A DNA stretch of 64,000 nt. Origin: Ipomoea triloba. Taxonomy: Eukaryota > Streptophyta > Magnoliopsida > Solanales > Convolvulaceae. The position numbers and the translations under genes were made by a program. The notes beneath the pieces were generated by a model. That model worked only from the letters and a program-made list of their open reading frames with translations, did not search any database and had not been told where the DNA came from. Every line of letters begins with the position of its first letter. The stretch's first letter is position 1. The DNA is taken from the NCBI RefSeq assembly GCF_003576645.1, contig NC_044919.1:23352544-23416543 (forward strand), given 5' to 3'. Of this stretch, positions 33,509 through 47,690 are shown piece after piece.

Positions 33509-36500
33509 CTTCTTCGGTGTATGGCCCAAAAAAAGAAAAGAGAAACTCAAACTTGAATAATATTTATTACTTATGCGACTTGGATGGAGGTTTTTTTTTT
33601 AGTTTTTTGTGTGTCTCAATATGGGAGATAGTTTTGTAATTCGACCGTACAAATCGATGATTATTTAAATGTAAATTTCTTAAGTAATGTTTTTGAAAAA
33701 TGAAATTAGAAATTTGGATAAAAGAAAATTTGAGGAAATAGACAATGAATATTAAAAAATTGATGAAATGAAAATATGAAAAAATTTTAAAACATAGAAA
33801 TGAACTAAGCTAGCCTATATCTAACAAACATTAAACATGTATAGATTTAATGATTTTCTTCTTGTCTTTTGTTGGTTCTTCCCTCTCTCTTCAGTCATTT
33901 CGTACTGGCTTACCCACTGTGTTATTCTCCTTACTCTTCTTGAGATGTGTTCCTCACCCCATGGTTGTATTATATGTCTCTCAAGATCTATGATAGCTAC
34001 GATGTCAGATTAGGGATGCATGCATTAATAGAGAAGACTATAGGTAGATTAGGGATCGTGTGAATTTTTACTTTTGGCCTCTCAAATCTATAATTTTTCT
34101 AGGTTATTAAATCCTAATCAACAATAGAGGAAAGAGGTGAAAAGCAATTGTCTAACAACAATGGTGCGATGAGTTTCGATATAAGCTATAGTAATGTAGT
34201 AGGGGGCGGATGATTCGATGAAAAATATTTAAAATGTATATATCCCTCCAGGGAGGAGGTTATTAGTGGATTTGGGGGGTGGGTGTTGGAATTCGAGCTC
34301 ACAAATTTATATATGTTCTGTGGTTTTAATTTAAATTTAAAGTAAAATTTTAAAATATTAAATATAAATACTATACCAAAAAAGAGAAACCAAAAACCTT
34401 TCAACAACCTAGTAGACCCGGCGTGCAGTACACGCGCAGCTGGTGTGTGAAACTCACACTAAAATTCTTTCTTTCTTTTTTTTTTATTTTTTTTTATTTT
34501 TTACTTTCTGCTTCGGTGTATGGCCCAAAAAAAGAAAAGAAAAACTCACACTTGAATAATATTTAATACTTATGCGACTTGGATGGAGGTTTTTTTTTTA
34601 TTTATTTGTGTGTGTCAATTTGGGAGGTAGTTTTGTAATTCGACCGTACAAATCAATGATTTTTTAAATGTAGATAAAAGAAAAATTGAGGAAATAGAGA
34701 ATAAATATTAGAAAATTGATGAAATGAAAATCTTAAAATATTTTAAAACATAGAAATTAACTAAGCTACCCTATATCTAACAAACATTAAACATGTATAG
34801 ATTTAATGATTTTCTTCTTGTCTTTTGTTGGTTCTTCCTTCTCTCATCAATCCTTTCATACTGGCTTACCCACACTGTTATACTCCTTACTCTTCTTAAG
34901 ATGTGTTTCTCACCCCATGGTTGTATTATATGTCTCTCAAGATCTATGATAGCTACGATGTCGGATTAGGGATGCATGCATGAATAGAGAAGACTATAGG
35001 TAGATTAGGGATCGCGTGAATTTTTACTTTTGGCCTCTCAAATCTATAGTTTTTCTAGGTTATTAAATCCTAATAAACAATATGGGAACGAGGTGAAAAG
35101 CAATTGTCTAACAACAATGGTGTGATGAGTTTCGATATAAGCTATATTAATGTAGGAGGGGCGGATTATTCGATGAAAAAATATTTAAAATGTATATATT
35201 CCCCTAGGGAGGAGGTTATTAGTAGATTTGGGGGGTGGATGTTGGAATTCGAGCTCACAAATTTATATATGTTATGTGGTTTTAATTTAAATTTAAAGTA
35301 AAATTTTAAAATATGAAAAATAAATATTATACCAAAAAAAGAGAAACTAAAACCTTTCAACAACCTAGTAGACCCGGCACGTGCGTGCAGTACACGGGCA
35401 GCCGGTGTGTGAAACTCACACTAAAATTCTTTCTTTTTTTTTCTTTTTTTTTTTAATTTCTTCTTCGGTGTATGGCCCAAAAAAAGAAAAGAGAAACTCA
35501 AACTTGAATATTATTTATTACTTATGCGACTTGGATGGAGGTTTTTTTTTTTTTTGTGTGTCAATTTGGGAGGTTGTTTAGTAATTCGACCGTACAAATC
35601 AATGATTTTTTAAATGCACATTTCTTAAGTAATGTTTTTGAAAAATGAAATTAGAAATTTGGATAAAAGAAAAATTGAGGAAATAGAAAATGAATATTAG
35701 AAAATTGATGAAATGAAAATCTGAAAAAATTTTAAAACATAGAAATGAACTAAGCTACCCTATATCTAACAAACATTAAACAAGTATAGATTTAATGATT
35801 TTCTTCTTGTCTTTTGTTGGTTCTTCCTTCTCTCGAAAATCCTTTCGTACTAGCTTACCCACTGTCTTATCCTCCTTACTCTTCTTGAGATGTGTTCCTC
35901 ACCCCATGGTTGTATTACATGTCTCTCAAGATCGATGATTGCTACGATGTCAGATTAGGGATGCATGCATTAATAGAGAAGACTATAGGTAGTTTAGGGA
36001 TCGCGTGAATTTTTTACTTTTGACCTCTCAAATCTATAATTTTTCTAGGTTATTAAATCCTAATCAACAATAGGGGAAAGAGGTGAAAAGCTATTGTCTA
36101 ACAACAATGGTGTGATGAGTTTCGATATAAGCTATATTAATGTAGGAGGGGCGGATTATTCGATGAAAAAATATTTAAAATGTATATATTCCCCTAGGGA
36201 GGAGGTTATTAGTGGATTTGGGGGGTGGATGTTGGAATTCGAGCTCACAAATTTATATATGTTATGTGGTTTTAATTTAAATTTAAAGTAAAATTTTAAA
36301 ATATTAAAAATAAATATTATACCAAAAAAAGAGAAACCAAAACCCTTTCAACAACCTAGTAGACCCGGCACGTGCGTGCAGTACACGCGCAGCTGGTGTG
36401 TGAAACTCACACTAAAATTCTTTCTTTTTTTTTCTTTTTTTTTTTAATTTCTTCTTCGGTGTATGGCCCAAAAAAAGAAAAGAGAAACTCAAACTTGAAT

Positions 36501-37848
36501 ATTATTTATTACTTATGCGACTTGGATGGAGGTTTTTTTTTTTTTTTTTTGTCAATTTGGGAGGTTGTTTAGTAATTCGACCGTACAAATCAATGATTTT
36601 TTAAATGCACATTTCTTAAGTAATGTTTTTGAAAAATGAAATTAGAAATTTGGATAAAAGAAAAATTGAGGAAATAGAAAATGAATATTAGAAAATTGAT
36701 GAAATGAAAATCTGAAAAAATTTTAAAACATAGAAATGAACTAAGCTACCCTATATCTAACAAACATTAAACAAGTATAGATTTAATGATTTTCTTCTTG
36801 TCTTTTGTTGGTTCTTCCTTCTCTCGAAAATCCTTTCGTACTAGCTTACCCACTGTCTTATCCTCCTTACTCTTCTTGAGATGTGTTCCTCACCCCATGG
36901 TTGTATTACATGTCTCTCAAGATCGATGATTGCTACGATGTCAGATTAGGGATGCATGCATTAATAGAGAAGACTATAGGTAGTTTAGGGATCGCGTGAA
37001 TTTTTTACTTTTGACCTCTCAAATCTATAATTTTTCTAGGTTATTAAATCCTAATCAACAATAGGGGAAAGAGGTGAAAAGCTATTGTCTAACAACAATG
37101 GTGTGATGAGTTTCGATATAAGCTATATTAATGTAGGAGGGGCGGATTATTCGATGAAAAAATATTTAAAATGTATATATTCCCCTAGGGAGGAGGTTAT
37201 TAGTGGATTTGGGGGGTGGATGTTGGAATTTGAGCTCACAAATTTATATATGTTATGTGGTTTTAATTTAAATTTAAAGTAAAATTTTAAAATGTTATAA
37301 ATAAATATTATACCAAAAAAAGAGAAACCAAAACCTTTCAACAACCTAGTAGACTCAGCACGTGCGAGCAGTACACGCGCAGCTGGTGTGTGAAACTCAC
37401 ACTAAAATTCTTTCTTTTTTTATTTTTATTTTTTTATTTTTACTTTCTTCTTTAGTGTATGGACCAAAAAAAAAAGAAAAGAAAAACTCACACTTGAATA
37501 ATATTTATTACTTATGCTACATGGATGGACTTTTTTTTTTTTTTTGTGTGTCAATTTGGGAGGTAGTTTTGTAATTCAACCGTACAAATGAATGATTTTT
37601 TAAATGTAAATTTCTTAAGTAATGTTTTTGAAAAATGAAATTAGAAATTTGGATAAAAGAAAAATTGAGGAAATAGAAAATGAATATTAGAAAATTGATG
37701 AAATGAAAATCTGAAAAAATTTTAAAACATAGAAATGAACTAAGCTACCCTATATCTAACAAGCATTAAACATGTATAGATTTAATGATTTTCTTCTTGT
37801 CTTTTGTTAATTCTTCCTTCTCTCTTCAATCTTTTCATAATGGCTTAC

Positions 37849-40559
37849 TGTAACACCCCAATTTTCAACTCTTACATTTATTACAAAATCCGTAATAAAA
37901 CGCTGCGGAAGCTTACATCATATCAACAGAAAACCGGGTGCTACCGCCACACCTAGAGTGAATTCTATCACCTCTTTGACAAACTCCACTCTAAGTGCAC
38001 AGGCTAAACTTACAACATTAATAACAATCCCTGTCTACATCAAAGAGTAGACCTCAACATGTACTTCCCTTCTATTCCGAGTTCATCGGCTACAGGGGCC
38101 CACACTAATCTGCAACTGATAAGAAACACATTGAAGTGCAGTTAGCGCGACGGCTAAGTAAGGAAATCCGATGTCACTCAAAAGTAGACAAAGGTTTGAA
38201 AACATAATCATTTGGAAAATAGTATATCGTTCAGTGAATCAAAATCCACTCGTCTCGTAAGACAAAATCATTTCTTTCTCAAAGACGTTACAGAGTAACT
38301 CTTTACTCATTTTTAAAACTTCCTTAGTTTCATATAGTAAGAGTGAGGCCTACAACCTCGGGCCATGGCACTCCAGCCCTCCCGTAGGTTCCTCCCTTAT
38401 CCCAACCCCGGGCTGTGGCACTCAAGCCTTCCCGTGGGCACCTCTCCTTATTCCAACATGACGACATAACGGCGAATAGACTTCGCTCTAACAATATAAC
38501 GACCACTGGGCAAGGGCACTTAAAGCCACCCGTAGGTCAATCAAGGTCCTCCTCACTTACTTTAGAAACTACGGTTTTGAAAACATGATTCTTCCTTCAA
38601 TTTTTCTTACTCAAATCATTTCTTTTGGACATATTTCACCAATGAGTCCAATATTTGAAATCGGCTACCTCTTTAGCCCCCGAAGGATTTTCAAACATCA
38701 TTTTCTCAAACAATAAGGTTTTGACAACCTTTATATCAAAATAGCATACGTTTTTCAACGTAAGTTTTCATAAACATTTTTGGATACACTTCATATGTCC
38801 ATCTCACACTTAAAATCAACCAACATCCTTAACTATCGTCCTCAACAACTTCCACTATGATCAACACCATTAGATCATAACTTGAGGATATCGTACATCC
38901 AAATATATATAAATTCTAATAGGTAAGGTCATTGCCTAACCATAACCCAAAAACATCCAACAACTACTTTCTCAAGATTCACCATATACAACCTTTATCT
39001 CAACATTTCCATATGACAATTTCCTCAATACACATCATAATAATATCTTTACCTAACTTTATCAGCATTAACTCACTAACTACCTCACAATTATCATTAA
39101 CACATCCATAATCATACTAAGCATAATTCAGAAAATTCAGCTTGGCGCAGTCCGAAGGATTGAGCCGGTAAAAATAGTTCCCGAACTCTTTTTCACTTGA
39201 AATTTTTATGGTAGAATCCCAACTTATAGTACTTGATGTCCATAAAAAGTTTTGGTCATTTTGGTCCGCGAATAAACACAGAAAATTCCATCTTTGCCCT
39301 TGGCAGTGTGCTGTCCGGAATTTTTCTCTCTCTGGACCAGTTTTGGAGAAAAATTCGAAAACCATACTTATACTACTCCGATCATTATGAAATTTTATAT
39401 GCGGGTTCTACACTTATAGAACTACATGTCTAAAAACAATAGGATCAAAATACCTTACCAATTTTTCCCAATAAATCTCGGAAGTTACTGCCAGAATCTA
39501 CCCTGATTTCCTTTCACTATTTTCACAAGTATAAGCCTATATGGACATAAATATAACATATACATGCATATCCAAGCTATGAACATGTATAAAAAAATAT
39601 TTCCAAAGCTCAAAAACACCATATTTCAACCAAAAATCAATTATCCAAATTCAAGTGACTAATTCCAACTTAAGGGAATTCCTTACCTCGATGGAAGATT
39701 TTAAAACCGAAGAAGTGCTAGATCTTTCCTTGGAGTCAAAGTCCCCTACAACATCACCACAATAACAATATTTTTCATGCACTAAACATTAACACTTAAG
39801 TTCAAGCTTAAGTCTTAGGAGGGATTTATCCGAACAAAACCGAAGTTCTTACCTAGAGTTGAGCTCTTGGAATTGAAGAAATGCCTAAGGTGTTCTTGGA
39901 TCACAATGGAAGACTAAGCTAAAATAATTCTCTTCTTCTTCCCCTAAGTGTGTCTCACGAAAATGAGAGAGAGAGAGATGATCATGTGATCTTGTGTGAT
40001 ATTGTTCTTGAAGATCAAGTAACAAGTGCAACTAGGCCATACCTTCATTAATGCTTCATTAATTGCTCAATCCAAGCTTAGATTTACTTGCCACATGTCA
40101 ACACCCCATGGAGTCCTTACAAGATCTCAAATCTAATTGGCCAGTTTATGCTTAAATCAGATGAATGTTCGGAGGATTATAACTTAATTCGGGAAAATTC
40201 TAATACCAAAATTATCCTAAAAATATTCCCGTCGTAACTCACCAATTTTGGGAATTTTCCGGTATTCCGCTAAATTTAGGTACAGAGTCCGTAATAATTT
40301 ATCCCTTACAGTCCATTTAAAAATTCCCCTTGAACTAACTAGAATTTCAGGCTTAATCGTATGATACTTAATAATCCCAATTCTAGGAAAATTCGAATTG
40401 AATCTACATCCTTAAAAATGTTACGATTCGTGACCGGTACGTATTTCGCAGCTTAATAACAACTATACTCACTTATAAAAATTCTTTTGAAATATCTAAA
40501 GATCATAACTAGGAATGTCAACGCCTTAGGATAATGTTAATAAAATACGGGGTATTACA
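37849..40559 (-). mobile_element. Solo LTR (2711 bp) inserted in the satellite array
   Basis: Starts TGTAACACCCC and ends GGGGTATTACA, flanked by the 5-bp direct repeat CTTAC (37844-37848 and 40560-40564); removing one copy restores the monomer. TG...CA ends plus a 5-bp duplication fit an LTR. About 150 bp at each end match the element at 50683-52214 in reverse orientation, for example the segment around GACCGG near 40435. On the minus strand there are splice-like sites: CTAG/GTAAG near 39850 and CGAG/GTAAGG near 39685, with a GTTGTAG acceptor between. No internal domain, PPT or primer site is seen, so I call it a solo LTR, probably Ty3-gypsy. The minus strand is taken as sense by comparison with the other copy. 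Confidence 0.8.
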
Positions 40560-43500
40560 CTTACCCACTGTGTTATCCTCCTTACTCTTTCTTGAGATGT
40601 GTTCCTCACCCCATGGTTGTATTATATGTCTCTCAAGATCTATGATAGCTACGATGTCGGATTAGGGATGCATGCAATAATAGAGAAGACTATAGGTAGA
40701 TTAGGGATCACGTGAATTTTTAATTTTGGCCTCTCAAATCTATAATTTTTCTAAGTTATTAAATCCTAGTCAACAATAGAGGAAAGAGGTGAAAAGCAAT
40801 TGTCTAACAACAATGGTGTGATGAGTTTCGATATAAGCTTTAGTAATGTCGGAGGGGCGGATGATTCGATGAAAAAATATTTAAAATGTATATATCCCCC
40901 TAGGGAGGAGGTTATTAGTGGATTTGGGAGGTGGATGTTGGAACTCGAGCTCACAAATTTATATATTTTCTGTACTTTTAATTTGAATTTAAAGAAAAAT
41001 TTTAAAATATTAAAAATAAATATTATACCAAAAAAAGAGAAACCAAAAACCTTTCAACAACCTAGCAGACCCGACACGTTCGTGCAGTACACGCGCAGCT
41101 GGTGTGCGAAACTCACACTAAAATTGTTTCTTTCTTTTCTTTTTCTTTTTTTTTTTTTTACTTTCTTTGTCAGTGTATGGCCCAAAAAAAAGAAAAGAAA
41201 AACTCACACTTGAATAATATTTTTTACTTATGCGACTTGGATGGAGGTTTTTTTTTTTTTTTTTTTTTTTGTGGGTGTCAATTTGGTTTTAGTTTTGTAA
41301 TTCGACCGGACAAATCAATGATTTTTTAAATGTAAATTTCTTAAGTAATATTTTTGAAAAATGAAATTAGAAATTTGGATAAAAGAAAAATTGAAGAAAT
41401 AGAGAATAAATATTAGAAAATTGATGAAATGAAAATCTGAAAAAATTTTAAAACATAGAAATGAACTAAGCTACCCTATATCTAACAAACATTAAACATG
41501 GATAGATTTAATGATTTTCTTCTTGTCTTTTGTTGGTTCTTCCTTCTCTCTTCAATCCTTTCATACTAGCTTACCCACTGTCTTATCCTCCTTACTCTTC
41601 TTGAGATGTGTTCCTCACCCCATGGTTGTATTACATGTCTCTCAAGATCTATGATAGCTACGATGTCGGATTAGGGATGCATGCATTAATAGAGAAGACT
41701 ATAGGTAGATTAGGAATCACGTGAATTTTTACTTTTGGCCTCTCAAATCTATAATTTTTCTAGGTTATTAAATCCTAGTCAACAATAGAAGAAAGAGGTG
41801 ATAAGCAATTGTCTAACAACAATGGTGTGATGAGTTTCGATATAAGCTTTAGTAATGTCGGAGGGGGCGGATGATTCGATGAAAAATATTTAAAATGTAT
41901 ATATCCCCCTAGGGAGGAGGTTATTAGTGGATTTGGGGGGTGGATGTTGGAATTCGAGCTCACAAATTTATATATGTTATGTGGTTTTAATTTAAATTTA
42001 AAGTAAAATTTTAAAATATTAAAAACAAATATTATACCAAAAAAAGAGAAAACCAAAAACCTTTCAACAACCAACTAGACTCGGCACGTGCGTGCAGTAC
42101 ACGCGCAGCGGGTGTGTGAAATCACATAAAAATTCTTTCTTTTTTTTCTTTTTTTTATTTTTACTTTCTTCTTCGGTGTATGGCCAAAAAAAAGAAAAGA
42201 AAAACTCACACTTGAATAATATTTATAACTTATGGTACTTGGATGGAGGTTTTTTTTTTTTTTTTTTGTGTCAATTTGGGCGGTAGTTTTGTAATTCGAC
42301 CGTACAAATCAATGACTTTTTAAATGTAAATTTCTTAAGTAATATTTTTGAAAAATGAAATTAGAAATTTGGATAAAAGAAAAATTGAAGAAATAGAGAA
42401 CAAATATTAGAAAATTGATGAAATGAAAATCTGAAAAAAATTTAAAACATAGAAATGAACTAAGCTACACTATATCTAACAAACATTAAACATGTATAGA
42501 TTTAATGATTTTCTTCTTATCTTTTGTTAATTCTTCCTTCTCTCTTCAATCTTTTCATACTGGCTTACCCACTGTGTTATCCTCCTTACTCTTTCTTGAG
42601 ATGTGTTCCTCACCCTATGGTTGTATTATATGTCTCTCAAGATCTATGATAGCTACGATGTCGGATTAGGGATGCATGCAATAATAGAGAAGACTATAGG
42701 TAGATTAGGGATCACGTGAATTTTTACTTTTGGCCTCTCAAATCTATAATTTTTCTAGGTTATTAAATCCTAGTCAACAATAGAGGAAAGAGGTGAAAAG
42801 CAATTGTCTAACAACAATGGTGTGATGAGTTTCGATATAAGCTTTAGTAATGTCGGAGGGGGCGGATGATTCGATGAAAAATATTTAAAATGTATATATC
42901 CCCCTAGGGAGGAGGTTATTAGTGGATTTGGGGGGTGGATGTTGGAATTCGAGCTCACAAATTTATATATGTTATGTGGTTTTAATTTAAATTTAAAGTA
43001 AAATTTTAAAATATTAAAAATAAATATTATACCAAAAAAAGAGAAACCAAAAACCTTTCAACAACCTAGAAGACCCGGCACGTGCGTGCAGTACACGCGC
43101 AGCTGGTGTGTGAAACTCACACAAAAGTTCTTTCTTTTTTTTTTTCTTTTTTTTTTTTTTACTTTCTTCTTCGGTGTATGACCCAAAAAAAAAAAGAAAA
43201 GAAAAACTCACACTTGAATAATATTTATTATTTATGCGACTTGGATGGAGGTTTTTTTTTTTTTTTTTGTGTCAATTTGGGCGGTAGTTTTGTAATTCGA
43301 CCGTACAAATCAATGACTTTTTAAATGTAAATTTCTTAAGTAATATTTTTGAAAAATGAAATTAGAAATTTGGATAAAAGAAAAATTGAAGAAATAGAGA
43401 ACAAATATTAGAAAATTGATGAAATGAAAATCTGAAAAAATTTTAAAACATAGAAATGAACTAAGCTACCCTATATCTAACAAACATTAAACATGTATAG

Positions 43501-46500
43501 ATTTAATGATTTTCTTCTTGTCTTTTGTTGGTTCTTCCTTCTCTCTTCAATCCTTTCATACTGGCTTACCCACTGTCTTATCCTCCTTACTCTTCTTGAG
43601 ATGTGTTCCTCACCCCATGGTTGTATTATATGTCTCTCAAGATCTATGATAGCTACGATGTCGGATTAGGGATGCATGCATTAATAGAGAAGACTATAGG
43701 TAGATTAGGGATCACGTGAATTTTTACTTTTGGCCTCTCAAATCTATAATTTTTCTAGGTTATTAAATCCTAGTCAACAATAGAGGAAAGAGGTGAAAAG
43801 CAATTGTCTAACAACAATGGTGTGATGAGTTTCGATATAAGCTTTAGTAATGTAGGAGGGGGCGGATGATTCGATGAAAAATATTTAAAATGTACATATC
43901 CCCCTAGGGAGAACGTTATTAGTGGATTTGGGGGGTGGATGTTAGGATTCGAGCTCACAAATTTATATATGTTATGTGGTTCTAATTTAAATTTAAAGTA
44001 AAATTTTAAAATATTAAAAATAAATATTATACCAAAAAAAGAGAAAACCAAAAACCTTTCAACAACCAACTAGACTCGGCACGTGCGTGCAGTACACGCG
44101 CAGCGGGTGTGTGAAATCACATAAAAATTCTTTCTTTTTTTTTCTTTTTTTTATTTTTACTTTCTTCTTCGGTGTATGGCCCAAAAAAAAGAAAAGAAAA
44201 ACTCACACTTGAATAATATTTATTACTTATGCGACTTGGATGGAGGTTTTTTTTTTTTTTTGTGTCAATTTGGGTGGTAATTTTGTAATTCGACCGTACA
44301 AATCAATGATTTTTTAAATGTAAATTTCTTATGTAATGTTTTTGAAAAATGAAATTAGAAATTTGGATAAAAGAAAAAAATTGAGGAAATAGAGAATAAA
44401 TATTAGAAAATTGATGAAATGAAAATCTGAAAAAATTTTAAAACATAGAAATGAACTAAGGTACCCTATATCTAACAAACATTAAACATGTATAGATTTA
44501 ATGATTTTCTTCTTGTCTTTTGTTGGTTCTTCCTTCTCTCTTCAATCCTTTCGTACTGGCTTACCCACTGTCTTATCCTCCTTACTCTTCTTGAGATGTG
44601 TTCCTCACCCAATGGTTGTATTACATGTCTCTCAAGATCTATGATAGCTACGATGTCGGATTAGGGATGCATGCATTAATAGAGAAGACTATAGGTAGAT
44701 TAGGGATCGCGTGAATTTTTACTTTTGGCCTCTCAAATCTATTATTTTTCTAGGTTATTAAATCCTAATCAACAATAGAGGAAAGAGGTGAAAAGCAATT
44801 GTCTAACAACAATGGTGTGATGAGTTTCGATATAAGCTATAGTAATGTAGGAGGGGGCGGATATGATTCGATGAAAAATATTTAAAATGTATATATCCCC
44901 CTAGGGAGGAGGTTATTAGTGGATTTGGGGGGTGGATGTTGGAATTCGAGCACACAAATTTATATATGTTATGTGGTTTTAATTTAAATTTAAAGTAAAA
45001 TTTGAAATATTAAAAATAAATATTATACCAAAAAAAGAGAAACCAAAAACCTTTCAACAACCTAGTAGACCCGGCACGTGCCTGCAGTACACGCGCAGCT
45101 GGTGTGTGAAACTCAAACTAAAATTCTCTCTTTTTTTTTTTTATTTATTCTTCGGTGTATGACCCAAAAAAAGAAAAGAAAAACTCACACTTGAATAATA
45201 TTTATTATTTATGCGACTTGGATGGAGGTTTTTTTTTTTTTTTGTGTCAATTTGGGAGGTAGTTTTGTAATTCGACCGTACAAATTAATGATTTTTTAAA
45301 TGTAAATTTCTTAAGTAATGTTTTTGAAAAATGAAATTAGAAATTTGGATAAAAGAAAAATTGAGGAAATAGAGAATAAATATTAGAAAATTGATGAAAT
45401 GAAAATCTGAAAAAAGAATAAATATTAGAAAATTGATGAAATGAAAATCTGAAAAAATTTTAAAACATAGAAGTGAACTAAGCTACCCTATATCTAACAA
45501 ACATTAAACATGTATAGATTTAATGATTTTCTTCTTGTCTTTTGTTGGTTCTTCCTTCTCTCTTCAATCCTTTCAAACTGGCTTACCCACTGTCTTATCC
45601 TCCTTACTCTTCTTGAGATGTGTTCCTCACCCCATGGTTGTATTACATGTCTCTCAAGATCTATGATAGCTACGATGTCGGATTAGGGATGCATGCATTA
45701 ATAGAGAAGACTATAGGTAGATTAGGGATCGCGTGAATTTTTACTTTTGGCCTCTCAAATCTATAATTTTTCTGGGTTATTAAATCCTAATCAACAATAG
45801 AGGAAAGAGGTGAAAAGCAATTGTCTAACAACAATGGTGTGATGAGTTTCGATATAAGCTATAGTAATGTAGGAGGGGGCGGATGATTCGATGAAAAATA
45901 TTTAAAATGTATATATCCCCCTAGGGAGGAGGTTATTAGTGGATTTGGGGGGTGGATGTTGGAATTCGAGCTCACAAATTTATATATGTTATGTGGTTTT
46001 AATTTAAATTTAAAGTAAAATTTTAAAATATTAAAAATAAATATTATACCAAAAAAAGAGAAACCAAAAACCTTTCAACAACCTAGTAGACCCGGCACGT
46101 GCGTGCAGTACACGCGCAGCTGGTGTGTGAAACTCAAACTAAAATTCTTTCTTTTTTTTTTTTTTTACTTTCTTCTTCGGTTTATGGCCCAAAAAAAGAA
46201 ATGAAAAACTCACACTTGAATAATATTTATTACTTATGCGACTTGGATGGAGGTTTTTTTTTTTTTTGTGTCAATTTGGGACGTAGTTTTGTAATTCGAC
46301 CGTACAAATCAATGATTTTTTAAAAGTAAATTTCTTAAGTAATGTTTTTGAAAAATGAAATTAGAATTTTGGATAAAAGAAAAATTGAGGAAATATAGAA
46401 TAAATATTAGAAAATTGAGGAAATGAAAATCTGAAAATATTTTAAAACATAGAAATGAACTAAGCTACCTTATATCTAACAAACATTAAACATGTATAGA

Positions 46501-47690
46501 TTTAATGATTTTCTTCTTGTCTTTTGTTGGTTCTTCCTTCTCTCTTCAATCCTTTCATACTGGCTTACCCACTGTCTTATCCTCCTTACTCTTCCTGAGA
46601 TGTGTTCCTCACCCATAGTTGTATTACATGTCTCTCAAGATCTATGGTAGCTACGATGTCGGATTAGGGATGCATGCATTAATAGAGAAGACTATAGGTA
46701 GATTAGGGATCGCGTGAATTTTTACTTTTGGCCTCTCAAATCTATAATTTTTCTAGGTTATTAAATCCTAATCAACAATAGAGGAAAGAGGTGAAAAGCA
46801 ATTGTCTAACAACAATGGTGTGATGAGTTTCTATATAAGCTATAGCAATGTAGGATGGGGCGGATGATTCGATGAAAAATATTTAAAATGTATATATCCC
46901 CCTAGGGAGGAAGTTATTAGTGGATTTGGGGGGTGGATGTTGGAATTCGAGCTCACAAATTTATATATGTTCTGTGATTTAATTTAAATTTAAAGTAAAA
47001 TTTTAAAATATTATACCAAAAAAAGAGAAACCAAAAACCTTTCAACAAACCTAGCAGACCCGACACGTGCATGCAGTACACGCGCAGCTGGTGTGTGAAA
47101 CTCACACTAACATTCTTTCTTTTTTTTTTTCTTTTTCTTTTTCTTTTTACTTTCTTCTTTGGTGTATGGTCCAACAAAAAAAAAAGAAAAAAAAGCTCAC
47201 ACTTGAATAATATTTATAACTTATGCGACTAAGAGGGTGGTTTTTTTTTTTTTTTTGTGTTTCTATTTCAGAGGTAGTTTTGTAATTCGATCGACCAAAT
47301 CAATGATTTTTTAAATGTAAATTTCTCAAGTAATGTTTTTGAAAAATGAAATTAGAAATTTGGATAAAAAAAAAATTGAGAAAATAGAGAATGAATATTA
47401 GAAAATTGATGAAATGAAAATCTGAAAATATTTTAAAACATAGAAATCAACTAAGCTACCCTATATTAAAAAAACATTAAATATGTTTAGATTTAATTAT
47501 TTTCTTCTCGTCTTTTGTTGGTTCTTCCTTCTCTCTTCAATCCTTTCATACAGGCTTAACCACTGTGTTATCCTCCTTACTCTTCTTGAGATGTTTTCCT
47601 CACCCCATGGTTGTATTATATGTCTTTCAAGATCTATGATTGCTACGATGTCGGATTAGGGATGCATGCATTAATAGAGAAGACTATAGG
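40560..47690 (+). repeat. ~990-bp satellite array, right block (about 7 monomers)
   Basis: Continues the monomer interrupted by the solo LTR. Cores lie at about 41081, 42084, 43077, 44079, 45076, 46096 and 47065, with spacings of 1003, 993, 1002, 997, 1020 and 969 bp. This block is more regular than the left one and has its own variants, such as GCTTTAGTAATGTCGGAGG in the first monomers. A short duplication (GAATAAATATTAGAAAATTG) lies near 45415. The array ends at 47690 in the middle of a monomer, at a (TA)n tract that opens the next element. The 137-codon frame at 40800-41213 is not conserved in other monomers and ends in poly-T-encoded Phe runs, so I do not call it a gene. Confidence 0.92.

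Larger units (their letters stand above)
20130..37848 (+). repeat. ~990-bp satellite array, left block (about 17 monomers)
   Basis: Tandem head-to-tail repeats of one A+T-rich unit. A G+C-rich core (consensus CACGTGCGTGCAGTACACGC, followed by GCAGCTGGTGTGTG) marks each monomer, at about 21058, 22322, 23276, 24484, 25235, 26226, 27173, 28197, 29176 (deleted form), 30272, 31300, 32422, 33421, 34421, 35376, 36367 and 37357. Undisturbed spacing is 947-1028 bp. Other fixed parts are CTTCTTGAGATGTGTTCC, GGGATGCATGCATTAATAG and a variable poly-T tract after the core. Irregular spacings are explained by the MITE at 23574, a deletion of about 250 bp near 24680 and assembly breaks at 21647 and 29032. 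The array starts abruptly at the LTR of element A. No coding capacity is credible. Confidence 0.92.

Noticed and set aside
35104..37282. Repeated 65-codon frame (MSNNNGVMSFDISY...) in several monomers
   Set aside because: Its recurrence follows from monomer similarity; it is broken by one-base changes in most other monomers.
40800..41213. 137-codon frame in a satellite monomer
   Set aside because: It arises from a one-base difference and runs into poly-T-encoded Phe; most monomers do not keep it.
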